A stretch of DNA of 64,000 nucleotides from Phellopilus nigrolimitatus (GCA_021029095.1 JAJOHG010000026.1:186001-250000), one strand, 5' to 3'. Numbered from the stretch's first letter, positions 1 to 11,555 are shown. Translations and numbers: made by a program. The notes: a model not told the origin generated them from the letters alone.

Positions 1-1172
1 GGTACTCGAGCGTGCGTACGTGCACACACTCGATGCGCATCGCGTCCGCAGACATGTGCGCGCCGTCAGGACGCCAATTCGCGAAGGCCCAGCGCCCGCA
101 CCGTGGTGGTGGACGTACGGCGTCGGGCTCGGTGCGCCGTCACATATGCATAGCAATCTCGCCCCCGCTGCCGCGACCCCGCAGAACGTGGAGGAGGTGG
201 CGAGGGAGGAGTGGGTACCGTTACGCGCGGGCTCGTCGACCGCGCTGCTCGCGGTGCTGTCGGGAGATCGCCTGCGAGTTGCGCACCTTGGTGACTGCGT
301 CGGCTGGCTCGTGCGCGCGGGCGAGGTTGTGTGGCGCAGCGAGGAGATGTGGTGGGGGGTGCGTCTTGTCTTCCTTACTTCACCTTTTGGAGGTTGCGGG
401 TGCTGATACATTTATTTTATATGTAGTTTAATTACCCACTGCAACTCGGCCCCGCGTCGCCGACGCGCCCGTGCGACGCGCGCCGGTACGAGCTGCGCGT
501 GCAGGCGGACGATATCCTGATCCTTGCGTCGGATGGTATGAGCGACAACCTCTGGGAGGAAGACGTGCTCGACGAAGTGCGCCGCTTCGTCGCCATCCAC
601 CGCCCGCTCGCCGCCTCCGATCCGGTGGAAGCGAGCGAGGAGAACAAAGGGTCGAGAGACGGGATTCGGAAGGAGGAAGTGAGCCTGCTGGGCCGCCGCA
701 CCCTCGCGGGCATGCTGAGCGAGGCGTTATGCTCGCGCGCACGCGGCGTGAGCGAGCAGGCGCGTGGGGGTCGGCAGTGTGCTAGCGCCACCCCGTCTCC
801 TGAGGATGTCGCGAAGGACGTAAAGGACGCGGAGGAGGTTCCGTTTGCTCGCCGCGCGCGCGAAGAGGGCAAGTCATTCCGCGGTGGAAAGTGCGATGGT
901 GAGCTCGCGACGGTCTTCGTTTTTTTGGGGGGTGAACATGCTGCTAATTTCTATTTCAAATTAATTTAGATATCTCTGTACTTGTCGCTGTCATTTCCCC
1001 TGCAGCGCCCGCGCCTGCGCCTGCATCTACACCCGCACCCACATCGTGCGCCGCGTCTGCGCTCATACCTTCGCAGGCGCAGCAATCGCTGCCTACTCCA
1101 CCCGTGAGCCCAGGCCCGACTTCCGCACCGGCCCAGGATCCGCGCCCGATCGCGATCTCGAGCGCGGCTTGA
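1..1172 (+). CDS. PTC7: PTC7-type protein phosphatase 2C, 5' truncated by the window edge
   Basis: A metal-dependent Ser/Thr phosphatase of the PPTC7/PTC7 branch, which in other eukaryotes acts on mitochondrial proteins. I read three exons: 1-358 (open from the edge), 427-898 and 970-1172. Exon 1 carries the STALLAVL strand and the LGDCVGWLVR strand, the counterpart of the usual LGDS motif. Exon 2 opens with FNYPLQLGP and holds the metal-site region ILILASDGMSDNL, followed by the helical insert. Exon 3 restores GGKCD-DISVLVAVIS, the last PP2C strand; the codon for the second Asp is split by the intron, which supports that junction. A Pro/Ala-rich tail of about 55 residues ends at TGA 1170-1172. 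The N-terminus, including any mitochondrial presequence, lies outside the window. PTC7 is a family-level assignment. Confidence 0.86.
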
Positions 1173-2820
1173 GTATGTATAGCCAACGAACCATAGAGAC
1201 GCCGCCGCCGCGAACTCCTCGGGAGAGCGGCGTTCTGTCGGGCACCTATACGTAATGCGTTGCACGGCTGCCCGGTCACTGGCAGCTGCGCAAGCGTGGC
1301 ATCTTTACTACCTGGCTTCGGTCTTTTCTGGCTTCTTCCTTTCACCGCTGGGATCGTGTTCGGCTCGCGCGTGTCCCCGGAAGGCATCTACATGCTTAAT
1401 TTAATCCTTACACTCGGACCAGACGATGGAACTTTCTTCGAAATATGTTCTCCGTGTTTGCGCCTCAGGAGCACTCAATCGGGTCGGACCCCTGACTGTT
1501 TTCCTCTATCGTTGTATGCATGTACCATCATTTTTATAGGGTGCTCCGAATTTCGCGGGTCTCGGAATCTTTGGTTCCCAAAGGAAAGCAGATGCTATCA
1601 AAATAAACACGAACAACTGTACTTGCCTTTCCTCGTTCTATCGTGCGATCGGTAACTGGCTCGACTCGATTACATCTCCATCTTTTTCTCGATATATTCA
1701 TGCTCATTTATTCTCTGCATCATCACCTTCTGTTCATTCAAACATCCATCATCCATACACACATATTCTCACTCCTATTTCGAACAGCATATGCATATTT
1801 TCTGTGCCGGATACCTACTACGCCTTCCTTTCTTGTCTTCCTTTTCAGTCTGATTGATACACATATACATGTAAGTAGCTCGGACCGAGCGAGCTCGCTT
1901 CCCTCTGCTGGGATTGGCTTCGGGCGGTCCTATTACAGCTTGTCTGCGGAGGCGAGTCGAGGGTCGAGGTGGATAGAACGGAGAACAGGTGGTGGGTGGA
2001 GTCTGGAGTCGTGAAAATCCTACGTAGACGTAGTAGTGTTGTAGGTGTTAAATAACACTTTGTTCGCGTATGCTCGACTGTGACTTTGATTTAAAAGCGA
2101 CTTGTGAGGACAAATATGAGGATGGGTTTGGGGGTGAGACGATGGCGGTAAATCCTAGTGTGATGCACTTTGATGATAACAGCAAGCTCTCCTTCGAAAT
2201 ACCTGTCAGAATTACAGTTGAATTTCTCTGAATTAGATGTTATAGCTTGGCGATAGGAGAATGGACCGTGTGGAGGTACGTTAACGTCCGCCCGGATGCA
2301 TTATAATTACACCTCTGATCATGGATTTACTGAGGAAACAGGGGGATGTCATATCAATGCTGCAAGGGCGCTGTGTGAACATGCGTAAACCAATTTCATT
2401 TTTCACACCCCGCCTTTCCTGCAATCCAATACCCTGAATGGTCTTTTACCTTGGGTTGAAGGGGCCGTAAGACGGACCATCTACTGTCTGAGTTCGATGT
2501 CACAAACAATGTTGTCTGTTGCCCCAATCTCAGAGAAGAGAAAGCATCAAATGAATAATAATAAACGTATGCGGGATGTGACACTACCAGATGCAAATAC
2601 AGTTGATCTATGTCGCATCTTTAATGTAAGATAAGATGGTAGCGTAATGGAGAGACAATTTTCGAACGTCCGTTAGTCGTACCTAAATGACAAGCAGGTT
2701 AGTGCATCGGTGAAAAAGGACGGGATTAACTGATGCTTACATGCTTCACAAATGACAGAATATAAATTAATAAAACAAACCATTTTCAGTCCTGATTGTG
2801 CAAAAAACGACATTGAACTC
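1173..2820. other. intergenic stretch between convergent genes
   Basis: It separates the 3' end of the phosphatase gene from the 3' end of the ZIP gene, so it should hold both terminators. I see only short ORFs with no coding character and no repeat shared with the rest of the window. No gene is supported here. Confidence 0.5.
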
Positions 2821-5183
2821 TTACCCGAGTGCAGCCATCGCTCCAGCTCCCGCAATTAAACTCCCAATAGCCAGCACCTGGCGCCCGACGGAGGAGCGCT
2901 TGAGTTGCGGGTCAAGCACGAAGTCCGCGGCGAGCATCTCAACGCAGGCGGCGTATACGAGCATACCCGCAGAGAACGCAGACATCAGGCCTTGTGTGCG
3001 CTTCATCGTATCTGTGAGGGACACGAACGAAGACGGAGAGATAATGTGGGCGGGGGACATGGCATAAAAAGCATACAATGTAAGCAAAGAAGAAAGAATG
3101 GGAAAAGAAAGAGACGCACCGCCTGGCCTCCCGTGCGAAAGAGTCGCGCGCCCAAGAAGGATACCGGCGGGAACCGTCGCGGCGAAGATCGCCGCGAGTA
3201 CAGGCGTGAGGCGGGACGCGCGTGGGAGGGCGGCGAGGCGCACACCTAGCGAAAGCCCCTCGAAAAGTTGGTGAAATAGGATGGCAATAACGAGGGAGGC
3301 TAGCAAGTAGAGGTTAATCAGATGCTTTTGAAAGCCAGGTATATGAAGAATGAAAGAGATGGTTCGAACGAGATGTGTACTCACTGAATTCAGGCCCGGA
3401 CTTGATGGAGAGCGTGAGCCCAATGACGAGCGAGTGCACCATAATACCAGTCTGCAGGACCTACAGTCATACAAACATTCCATGCTACATCAGCATATGC
3501 ATCCTTATATTCTTTCCTCTTGTCCTACTCCGTTGGAATACAGGAGGGGAAAAATTAAAGATACTAACCAACGTGCTAACGATCTGCCGCCGCTTGCCAG
3601 CGTCAGGCACGTTCTCGTGTCCGTGCCCATGAACATGCGAGTGGGGCTGAGCTTGAGGGGAGAGGGGCTCAAGTTGTTCTTCCGGGTCATCATCTGGGTC
3701 TGAGGAGTGATAGCTCCTCGCCTCCCCGTTTGCATTCCACTCCAGGTCCGCATCATCAGAGCGCTCATCATGGTGATGTTCATGGGTATGCTGGCTGTGG
3801 TGCCCACGGTGGAGACTGTGTGCGCTGTCCGCGCGCAGCAACGGCGCGTCGACCGGAAAATAATCGGCTCGACCCGTCCCTGTCCCCGCTGCGTGATCCG
3901 CGTGTGCGAGCGCGAGCGTCTCGATACTCGGCGTGCGGCGTACGCGCGCGCTGTGCGTCGCATGCGCGCCCGGCAACTCGTATCGGTGGTGTCCGCTGAA
4001 GTAAGGCGACTCCGCGTCTGTTACTGGTATTGTGGGCAATACAGAGTGGTTGGAGTGGGGGGACGGGGAGCCATAAGAAGCGCGCGAGAGAGGGCGGGGT
4101 TGATGCTGTTGTGAATGGGCATAAGGACGCTGGAGGTGAGCGGGCGTCGAGGTAGAGCGGAGCAGGCTCGTGCGTTCAGACACAGGTAGAGGGGCGCTCT
4201 CCGCGTTGTTTCCAAGTTCAGGCTCGACACCGTTTGTCTCGCAGATAGCTTCCTGGAGAGGCGAGAGTGGCGCGTGAGGGTGCTTTACGTGCGGGTGTAG
4301 TATATGTGGTTTGTGTGTTCCATCATGTGACTTGATCTGCCTTTCGGAATCAGAAGATGTCGTGCGCTCGAGTGCGGGCGGGGGAAAGTGGTGATGATGT
4401 TCGAGTGCAGGCTCATGCTCGTATCCGTGTCCTAATCGATTGTGGTGTCCATGCTCATGCGCGTGTTCGCTTCCGGTTTTTTCGAGGTGCTCGACGTATG
4501 TCATTGACACATCTATGGAAAAGAAAGAGACACATAAACAAAATTGTAAGTGCTATTTCAACGCAAGAGAAAACAGGCTCACATTCGACGAGGAATATGG
4601 AGAATAGCGATCCCAGCCTATATGTATGAGCGAGGAGCAAAATATCTTGAGTTGAACGGCTGATAGAGACCAATGTAAATAGCGACGCACACGAGTAGCC
4701 CGACCCAATGCTTAACATTTGAGCCGGGTGGAAGGCTGAGAAGCGTCTCGAATGCGTCCTGGAGAAGATGCACAAAGGCGGTAGAGAGAATGACGCCTGT
4801 TGGATGGGTGGTCAGAGCTGAAGCAAAGACGGTCGCACATGGGTCGCATAAAATGGAACTTGCCTGTACCAAAGTGCTTTAAGATGAAGAATATTGTATG
4901 CGGTATGCGCAGGAAGGACACGCGTTTTGAAAGGGTCGGGAACGTCGATGCTTCGGACATTGATCAAAAAATAATTCCAGTAATTTGTGGCAAAACAAAA
5001 CCAGCATTCAATTGCATTAGACTTTATGAAGATCCGTGATGAGAAGGAGAACCTACCGAAGAGAGAAAGGACAGAGATAGAAAGCATGGCAATGATCTTC
5101 TGCGTGACGTCTCTGTCGACATTGTTTCCCTCGAGACGCAACTGCGTGCCAGTGAGCTCGACCTGGCTGGCATCGAAGAACAT
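2821..5183 (-). CDS. ZIP-family zinc transporter with a giant His-rich loop
   Basis: A plasma- or organelle-membrane divalent metal (Zn) transporter. Eight exons fit: 5183-5057, 4950-4864, 4796-4691, 4617-4583, 4512-3569, 3460-3385, 3299-3120 and 3011-2821, giving 581 residues. Joining them rebuilds family signatures across the introns: FGTGVILSTAFVHLL (TM2), FLVEYVSMTYV (TM3), MVHSLVIGLTLS (TM4) and FTSLVIAILFHQLFEG (TM5). The His and Glu of TM4/TM5 (HSxxIG and HQxxEG) are the metal-binding pair known in ZIPs. Intron 2 is a GC-AG intron (donor at 4863). The loop between TM3 and TM4 is about 310 residues with several His clusters (HEHGHH, HHHH, HTHEHHH, HVHGHGH), much longer than in ordinary fungal Zrt proteins. 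The start is the first ATG of the open exon. The substrate is inferred from the family. Confidence 0.93.
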
Positions 5184-5630
5184 GAAGCAACGATTTGAAT
5201 GTGAAGTCTTTCGTTCAGTGCAAGCTTGCCCCAGAAGTGAAAAGAAGAAGAAAAAAAGTTAAGTAGGCTGCCGGATAATCAGAGGACAGTGATGAGCATC
5301 GCTCGTCGTCGACGCTGCCTTAGTCGATGACTGCGACGGTACCTCCAGTGGCAGCGTCGGTGAATTGCGAATCTCCCGTTGGTCGGCCAGAAGCGGGCGC
5401 AAATGGTTGTCACGTGGACAATACTCTACGTACGTACGTCGATCGACGTCAGCGGCTCCAGGTGTGTTCGCTGAGCCACAACTTTGTCCGCAAACCTCCT
5501 TCTCAACGTCTCCAATTCAGAATGTAGGCAGGACGTCAGGAATGACGACCCATGGCGCGTGCGCGGCGTATATAAGCCAGAGCCCGTACCTACCGTCCCT
5601 CACTTCATTCACACATCACATCCACAAATC
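5184..5630 (+). promoter_or_regulatory. shared divergent promoter region with TATA box
   Basis: This region lies between the ZIP gene (-) and the first CCRC micro-gene (+). A TATATAA box at 5569-5575 sits 56 nt before the micro-gene ATG. Just upstream are a GACGTC palindrome within GGACGTCAGG and a TGACG half-site, similar to bZIP/CRE sites. A run of ACGT repeats lies near 5430. The role of these sites is inferred. Confidence 0.5.
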
Positions 5631-5949
5631 ATGGTGTGTTGTCTACTTCCATCGAACTTCACCATCGAATTCTCACCTCGTCGCGTCTTCATTTATAGGG
5701 TTCCATAATTTCTGCTATCGGAAGCGCCATCATCGCTGTCATCTCAGCCATTGCAAGCGTTATCGAAACAATCGTCGGAGCCATCGTCTCTGTACGTTAT
5801 TCTTAGACCTTTGTTTTCGCCCGAAATTCAGTCTGAAATATCTACGCATTCCACAGGTTATAGTTACCATATTCAACTTCATCGTCGACATTCTATGTTG
5901 CCGCTGCTTCTCGGGCGGTCGGAGAGCACGTGCAGGGGGGGCATATTAG
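5631..5949 (+). CDS. 62-residue hydrophobic CCRC micro-protein, paralog A
   Basis: Too short for ordinary ORF calling because it is split into three exons: the ATG alone (5631-5633), 5699-5791 and 5857-5949. Intron 1 begins directly after the start codon. The product starts MGSIISAIGSAII, continues as an Ala/Ile/Val/Ser-rich helix with recurring SAI/AI steps, then VIVTIFNFIVDILCCRC, and ends in a short Gly/Arg-rich basic tail with a final AY. No signal peptide is distinct from the helix; membrane association, possibly helped by acylation of the Cys cluster, is inferred. The exon layout, a 93-nt middle exon and the sequence repeat in paralog B at 8260-8604, which is the strongest evidence that this is a gene. 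I do not know its function. Confidence 0.75.
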
Positions 5950-6435
5950 CCTCGCATATACCATGAGATCGTTAAAGCCAAGGAGAACGAGCAGCAACAG
6001 ACAATTTCGTTGTTTGAGTAGACATATCTTTGAGGAATGACGCGGATACATGTAATACCTGATAATACCAATTTGATTCCATCTCGAACGCAATATTGAA
6101 GTATGAAGAAGAGAAAATTGGGCTACCCAATCGACGTCTCGAACCATGCATCTGACGCTTCCGACTCCGAGTCTTTCTAAGCTGGGTGGGAAAGATTTTT
6201 AAGTAGAAAATGTGATATAGAAATAAAAGGTGTTTCAATTGTGGCTACCCGTGGCTCGATCATGTGACAGCGTAAGCAAAATACCGATGTGACGTTCATT
6301 TGTATTCATGACCGCTCTACACATCTCGAACCCTTTCAGCGGCGTCGTCTCTCGCGTCCGCAGACGCAATTCTATCTGCACCCTCACGAATGTAGACCCT
6401 AACTCGGTGTCTGAGTGTGCAGTCAACAAGCAACC

Positions 6436-7405
6436 GTGAAAGAGATTGTCTTCTCCGGTGAACACTCGACTGTTTGCCGCGCCGCCGTCGTTGGCAAAAA
6501 CCTCATCGTCAAGTTCTGCCTCGACCAACGGTTCCAGCCTGATTTAGGCAGGGAGGCTCGTGCGTATTAGGAGGAACTAGCGAGTCTTCAGGGCAAAATC
6601 ATTCCCCGTTTCAAGGGTTATTTCAAATGCCCGCCGCCAGATTCGTACTTCGGGCCTTATAGCTGCCTCATGCTAGAGGATTGTGGGTAGAGTGTTTTTG
6701 CTTTTCAACGCCTGCCTGAGGAAGACAAGTGCGTTAATCGTCTATCTTCCTCGCATGCGCGTCACATCTCACGCGGATAACCAGGATTCAGATTCTTAAC
6801 TTGCTCGGTACGATGCATAAACATGGATTTCACCCGCCCGGTTTTGCACCTCACAATGTCGTCGGCCGTGATCACGTGTATCGTTTGATTGACTTCCATC
6901 TCCTCGAGGCCCATCGCTGCGACTGGCACGAGTGATTTGACTGGCAGAGGGGGCAAATCATGCCTACAGTGGGAACAATTTCTTGTCTCTGGTTGTTCTA
7001 TGCAGCCCGTGACATGCGAGTTTGGCGTTATCGTGCGTCGCTTTCTTTTCTTTTGTTCTTTCGACTTCTTACCGAACTGCGTGTCTAGCTACATTCAAGC
7101 CGATGCTCAAGATTGCTGGTGTCAATTACGCCCCAACCAAGGACTTCCCACCGCAGCATATCATCGATCGTCTTGTGCCAAAGGACTTCATGCTTTTCGC
7201 GACAAACCAATACTTACTGGTTGATTGGCTGAAAAAGCTCAATTTGAAGATGGACGCGGATCCGAACGTGAGCGAGGACGAACTTGTCAACGAACATATG
7301 AAATCTCTGCCAGACTTTCCCATAACGAGAAAAAACATGAATGCGGACGGAGGAAGGATGCGGATCCAGTATAGCTCTACTGTTTCTCTTCAGTCGCTCG
7401 TATGA
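6436..7405 (+). pseudogene. degraded kinase-like (PKL-type) gene
   Basis: One frame from 6436 reads like a fungal protein-kinase-like/aminoglycoside-phosphotransferase-fold protein: EIVFSGEHSTVCRAAVVG (ATP-site strand), then LQGKIIPRFKGYF, then LMLEDCG (hinge region). It is broken by TAG at 6568-6570 and TAG at 6688-6690. A GTGCGT donor near 6729 and a CAG acceptor near 6780 join it to GTMHKHGFHPPGF, HNVVG and VYRLIDFH, matching the catalytic HxD-like/Asn and DFx positions, before TGA 6933-6935. A further open stretch to 7405 (FKPMLKIAGVNYAP onward) may be its C-terminal exon or a neighbouring remnant. The preserved intron argues for decay in place, not retroposition. Confidence 0.6.
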
Positions 7406-8148
7406 TAACGGCATGGATTTGTACCTTGCATTTCCTTCGAACTGTTGCCTAGGTAGAAGTATGATTTGAGTCAATTGCAAGACTCCGAAAATCGATTTCA
7501 GTAAATTGCCTGTCTGCACGACCTCGTTTCTACATATATTTTCACGAATGATCCTGCTATGGGTCTCATACTTCGGAGCCCTCGGTCGTTTCTAGGGCGG
7601 GCCCAGACCGTTCAGTGCTTGTGCAGACAGAAAGGCAAAACGAAAGGCAAAATCAACGCGCAGAAGACCTTTAGCGAAGAAGCTCACACTCGTCCTCGTG
7701 GTGCTTGTCGGGAGTGATGCCACTCTGTTTTGACGAGGTTACTCGAAGATAGTAGCTTCGTTTCCATTGAACTAGCGGCTTTGATAAAGGGTCGAAACTC
7801 GAAGGAGGCAGAACGGTGGCGAATACTGCAGATAAGTGAGCTGAAGTCTTGGCACAGCAGCGAAGAGGTGACTGGTCATGTACTGGCTATGTATCTCAGT
7901 CTGCAGTGTCTGTTACTCAAAGAACGTCATTTATGCTGACGACAGCAATGTTGTGAAGTTATAATACCGGAATGATTTACGAAAAAAGACTTTAGGAATA
8001 TTGATTGCCGTATGTGATCTGCGGTGGATCATGACGCGTGTACTCGCATGGGGCTGCACTGTGCATGTCGTCATTACTCCTGGCTCCTGGCCTTGTACGT
8101 CATTTTCACCGAGACCTGGTTCCCGGTACTCCAACGGTCGTAGACTGC
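7406..8148. other. intergenic stretch
   Basis: It contains only short unrelated ORFs. The last 100 nt belong to the promoter of CCRC paralog B. No gene or shared repeat could be supported. Confidence 0.4.
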
Positions 8149-8156
8149 TATATAAA
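8149..8156 (+). promoter_or_regulatory. TATA box of CCRC paralog B
   Basis: TATATAAA lies 104 nt before the ATG at 8260. A TACGTCA element (8096-8102) lies about 50 nt further upstream, comparable to the TGACG/GACGTC sites before paralog A. The leader between is CA-rich, as is common before basidiomycete starts. Confidence 0.55.
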
Positions 8157-8259
8157 GGCTGAATCGACCGCATGGGACTCTAGAAACAACAGTCATCACC
8201 CCTCGACCACCAAAAACACTTACTTACCCACTCACCCCGAACACAATAAACAATCGATT

Positions 8260-8604
8260 ATGGTACGCTCATTCTTTTGCCATTTCTTCTCTCTTCGTGC
8301 TCGACTTACAATGATCTCGTAACAGGGTTCCATCTTCTCCGCCATCGGCTCTGGAATCATAGCCATAATCAGCGCTATCGCTGGCGTCTTGGAGACTATC
8401 ATCTCCGCCATCTTTGGCGTACGTCGTCTTCATTTTTCTTTCGAGTCTGCCCTTTTCTAACGAATATTCTCGCAACAGGTCATCGCGACTATATTCAATG
8501 TCATCGGTGATATTCTTTGCTGTCGCTGTGGCAGCGGACGACGTCGTTCGGGAGGCGGAGGGATAGGCGGAAGGAGGCGTATGGGGCGTAGTTCTGCATA
8601 CTGA
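8260..8604 (+). CDS. 73-residue hydrophobic CCRC micro-protein, paralog B
   Basis: Three exons: the ATG (8260-8262), 8326-8418 and 8479-8604. As in paralog A, intron 1 follows the start codon immediately, the middle exon is exactly 93 nt, and intron 2 falls at the same residue. The product begins MGSIFSAIGSGIIAIISAIA, continues with VIATIFNVIGDILCCRC, and ends in a longer Gly/Arg-rich basic tail with a final AY. Aligned with paralog A, most of the first 48 residues are identical or conservative, and the CCRC motif and following SG-RR are kept. The two genes are 2.6 kb apart in the same orientation, so a local duplication is likely. Function unknown; a membrane-associated peptide is the best guess. 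Confidence 0.75.
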
Positions 8605-9239
8605 TCACGTTCTCGCCGGATGCTCTGCCTCCCCGCTTTCTTGTCCACGCATGATACCCTATGCTGTGTATTTTTAGATTTTACATTCAACTCGTAATGC
8701 AGACCAGATACGATTTCATTTCTGAAACCTATACCCCACTCGAAACCCCAAAAAACCGGATAAAGGAAAGAAAAGAAGAGTAGAAAACCCTGCGAGACAA
8801 ATTCACGAGACAAAAGTTGAAAGCATATGACGGTTGTTAATAGGCGAAAAACAAACATTTGAGGGGTAATGCATAGTGAGTAAAGTCGGCCATAAATAAC
8901 GAAATCGTTTCTGGAATGTAAGTAAACCCCGGTGAAACGAGAAAATGGATACGAGCTTGACGAGAGAGAACTGGATACCGGACAAAAAGTATGAAAAGAA
9001 GACACCTGGCGACTATAACGACGAAGTACAAGACGAGTCCGCAGACAGCAATTTGAGAATTGGGTAACGGTAACTAAAATCATTTTTTGGAATCAAGTAA
9101 AACCCCGTGGGAAAGAATATAAAAATCGTTTTTGGAATCCCGGTGATAAAGGAACGAGAAAACGGTACATGAGCGTGACGGAAAAGGACATACTAGCTTG
9201 GGTTTTTGATGAGAAGTCCTCGTCAAGTAATGCAGGCGG
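8605..9239. other. 3' intergenic region between convergent genes
   Basis: AT-rich sequence between the end of CCRC paralog B and the stop of the MED25-like gene. A long minus-strand open frame crosses it but has no coding character and opposes the spliced micro-gene. Nothing else was seen. Confidence 0.4.
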
Positions 9240-11555
9240 TCAGCGTAACTGCGAATATTCTTGGCGCCCAGAGGGCATGGCATACAGGCCCGCATGCCTA
9301 TCGGAGTAGTAATAAGCTCCTGAGCTTTGCTAAACAGAGAAAACATGAAATCGGTCAGAGAGACAGGAATTTGAGACAAGGATCGACAAACATCGGAAAA
9401 TCCATTGTTCCCCTGCAGGTTTTCATGCTCTTGCCAATTCATTGAGGTTTCATTGCTTCTGCTATTAAGTCCGTGCGCCATAGCAGGATCGTGCACTTCG
9501 TCCACCTCGTGCATGGTGTGTATTGCATTGCGGAGCCGCGCGGCGCTTTGCGCTTCATATGCAGCATCGAAGACGAACGGAACCTGCCCACGTACGTCAG
9601 GAGGCGCGCTCGCAGGGACAACGTCGACATCAACATCAGTGTCAATGTCTGACGAGTGGGCTCTTGCACCAGGTGGCTGTACAGTATTTGCACCTCTAGA
9701 GAATCCAGGATGTAAGGATGCGCCACCAGAGTATGACGTATAGGGCGCATATGCTGACGAAGCGTACGTGCCATACGGAAGAGGCCCGGAGAAGGGTGTC
9801 TGAAAGAGTAGAGGCGACAGAGGAAAAGTCGGTTCGGAAGAAGCAGGAAATGAGACATTAGGACTCGAAGGGCTCGCCAGCGCTTGCGCAGATGAAAAGC
9901 GGCCAGTTTCCGAGAAGAATGTGACGGGCTGCGAAGGCCCGCGACGTGCAGACCCCTTGCCATCATCAGTAACCGAATCGCCGATCCGGTACGTCTGAGA
10001 CGATAGACTAGTAAGTGAGCTCGATAGTGTCGAGCCGGATGTATCAGAATCGGGTGATGGCGGATGGAAGCCTGGCATACCAGCACCAACAGACATATAT
10101 CCATTTGAACCATTTGCCAGCGGCGCTTCTGTCGGACTTTGATGGCTCGTCTCTTGCGTCAAGCCCCGCAGATCCAGCGCGGAGGAGAAGCTAGCGTCGG
10201 GCTGCGTCGGTCCGGTGATCATCGAGAGCTGTCGAAGCTTCTCTTTCTCCTTGTTAGTGTTTTTGCTGTTGACGAGCCGCTCGCGCCGCGGGGATGGGAC
10301 AGGGGACGTTTCGCGGAAGAAAGATGTGCGCGTCATCGAGGGGCGACGACTCTTTTCGGCCGGGCGGCGACGGCTGGCGAGTCCATGCATCGCTTGCATG
10401 CGCGAGACGAGGGATAAAGAGCCAGGATTGGAATTGATCATGTCGATAGGAGAAATAGGTGATGGAAGTTCTTCGTCGCTCAGCTCGGGTGCATGGGCAG
10501 GCGGGGAGTTCGTAGTGGATGAGGGGGACTCGGGAGAGCCGAGGAAAACCTCTGGCCACTCTACGGGAATTGAATCTCGAGCATCGGGCGTAAGGCGAGG
10601 GTCGGGCAGCTAGTGAATTCATGAAAAAAAATACCTCGAGCTTTTACAGCGCGGTTTGAGCCGGAAAGGTGGCATATACAATGCAACGTGTCCGTAGGCT
10701 GCCAAGGAATCACTTCTTGCCGTGATTGATATCGCATCTAAAAACAGTTGTTGATGGTAAATTGAAATAAGATAAATAATAATAAAAAGGAATGCGTATA
10801 AGCACGCACCGTCTTTCGGAACAGCTCAAAAACGCGCGACAACCGCGCTACCGGGTTTGCAATGACATGCAGGAACACGTCGTTCTGTGAAATGAGGGAG
10901 ATTAAATTGTGTGAATAGAAAGAAACACCTTTACCTCTTGCAGCTTTCCCGCGACAGCCTCCCACTTCGCGTCATCGACATGAGACTGCTGTGGACTGTT
11001 AGACTTCCCGGACGAATCGTCGGCAGAATTTGACATGGCCACAATGAATAAGTGGCGTGTCACAGATAGCTCTGGGGTGTTACCTGACAAAAATAACTGG
11101 CGAACGTGAAAGAGTCTAGTCGATGACCAAAAGGCGTGATGCATGAGGAGGCACGCACATCGATCGATTGGCGGATGAAGAGGGGGGAAAGTTTGTTTCG
11201 TGGCAGACCGACGATGTCGATGTCCGGAAAGTCATTGAAGTGCCGTTGGGACTTTTGTGAAGCGCGCTGATCTTGAGCTTTGCCTGTGGTCTCCCAGAAA
11301 ATCTGAACCTGAAGATAAGCAACAGAAAACATAAATAACTTAAGACGAAGAATAAATAAATGAAAGTCATTTTTGACAGACATTAACACCAGGGTTGGCA
11401 ATGCGAACGGCCCCTAATACACCAGGCAAAATATGCTGTTGTAGGTCTTGCCAGTGGTTCATCATTGGGAGCGAGTTTTCGATAAGCAAGAGGACGTGGA
11501 CAGCCTGACCAGGACGAACGGCCCCGAAGACTGCAGAAGGCGGCAGCTGCGCCAT
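9240..11555 (-). CDS. MED25: Mediator subunit 25-like von Willebrand A protein
   Basis: Probably a Mediator (RNA polymerase II coactivator) component in the nucleus. Exons, all phase 0: 11555-11382, 11308-11159, 11096-10935, 10884-10810, 10737-10648, 10609-9392 and 9329-9240, giving 652 residues. The N-terminus has the vWA core: VHVLLLIENSLPMMNHW (first strand and helix), HILPGVLGAV, VQIFWETTG (second strand), RHLFIVAMSNSAD (third strand) and NDVFLHVIANPVARLSRVF, which aligns well with the MED25 vWA fold. The remaining 400 residues are Ser/Pro/Gly/Tyr-rich and likely disordered. The last exon ends in a Tyr-rich peptide (AYYYSDRHAGLYAMP) reached only by splicing at 9391/9330; reading through instead gives a less plausible tail to 9080. 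The junctions around 11100-11160 and 10610-10650 are the least certain. Confidence 0.72.

Noticed and set aside
8457..9083. 208-codon minus-strand ORF opposite the CCRC paralog B exon
   Set aside because: It opposes a gene supported by its paralog and has AT-rich, Phe/Leu-rich composition without a family.
9080..10441. Single 453-codon minus-strand ORF taken as a complete protein
   Set aside because: Its start is inside a longer exon (frame open to 10609), and its last 100 codons have no coding character. Splicing at 9391/9330 gives a better C-terminus.
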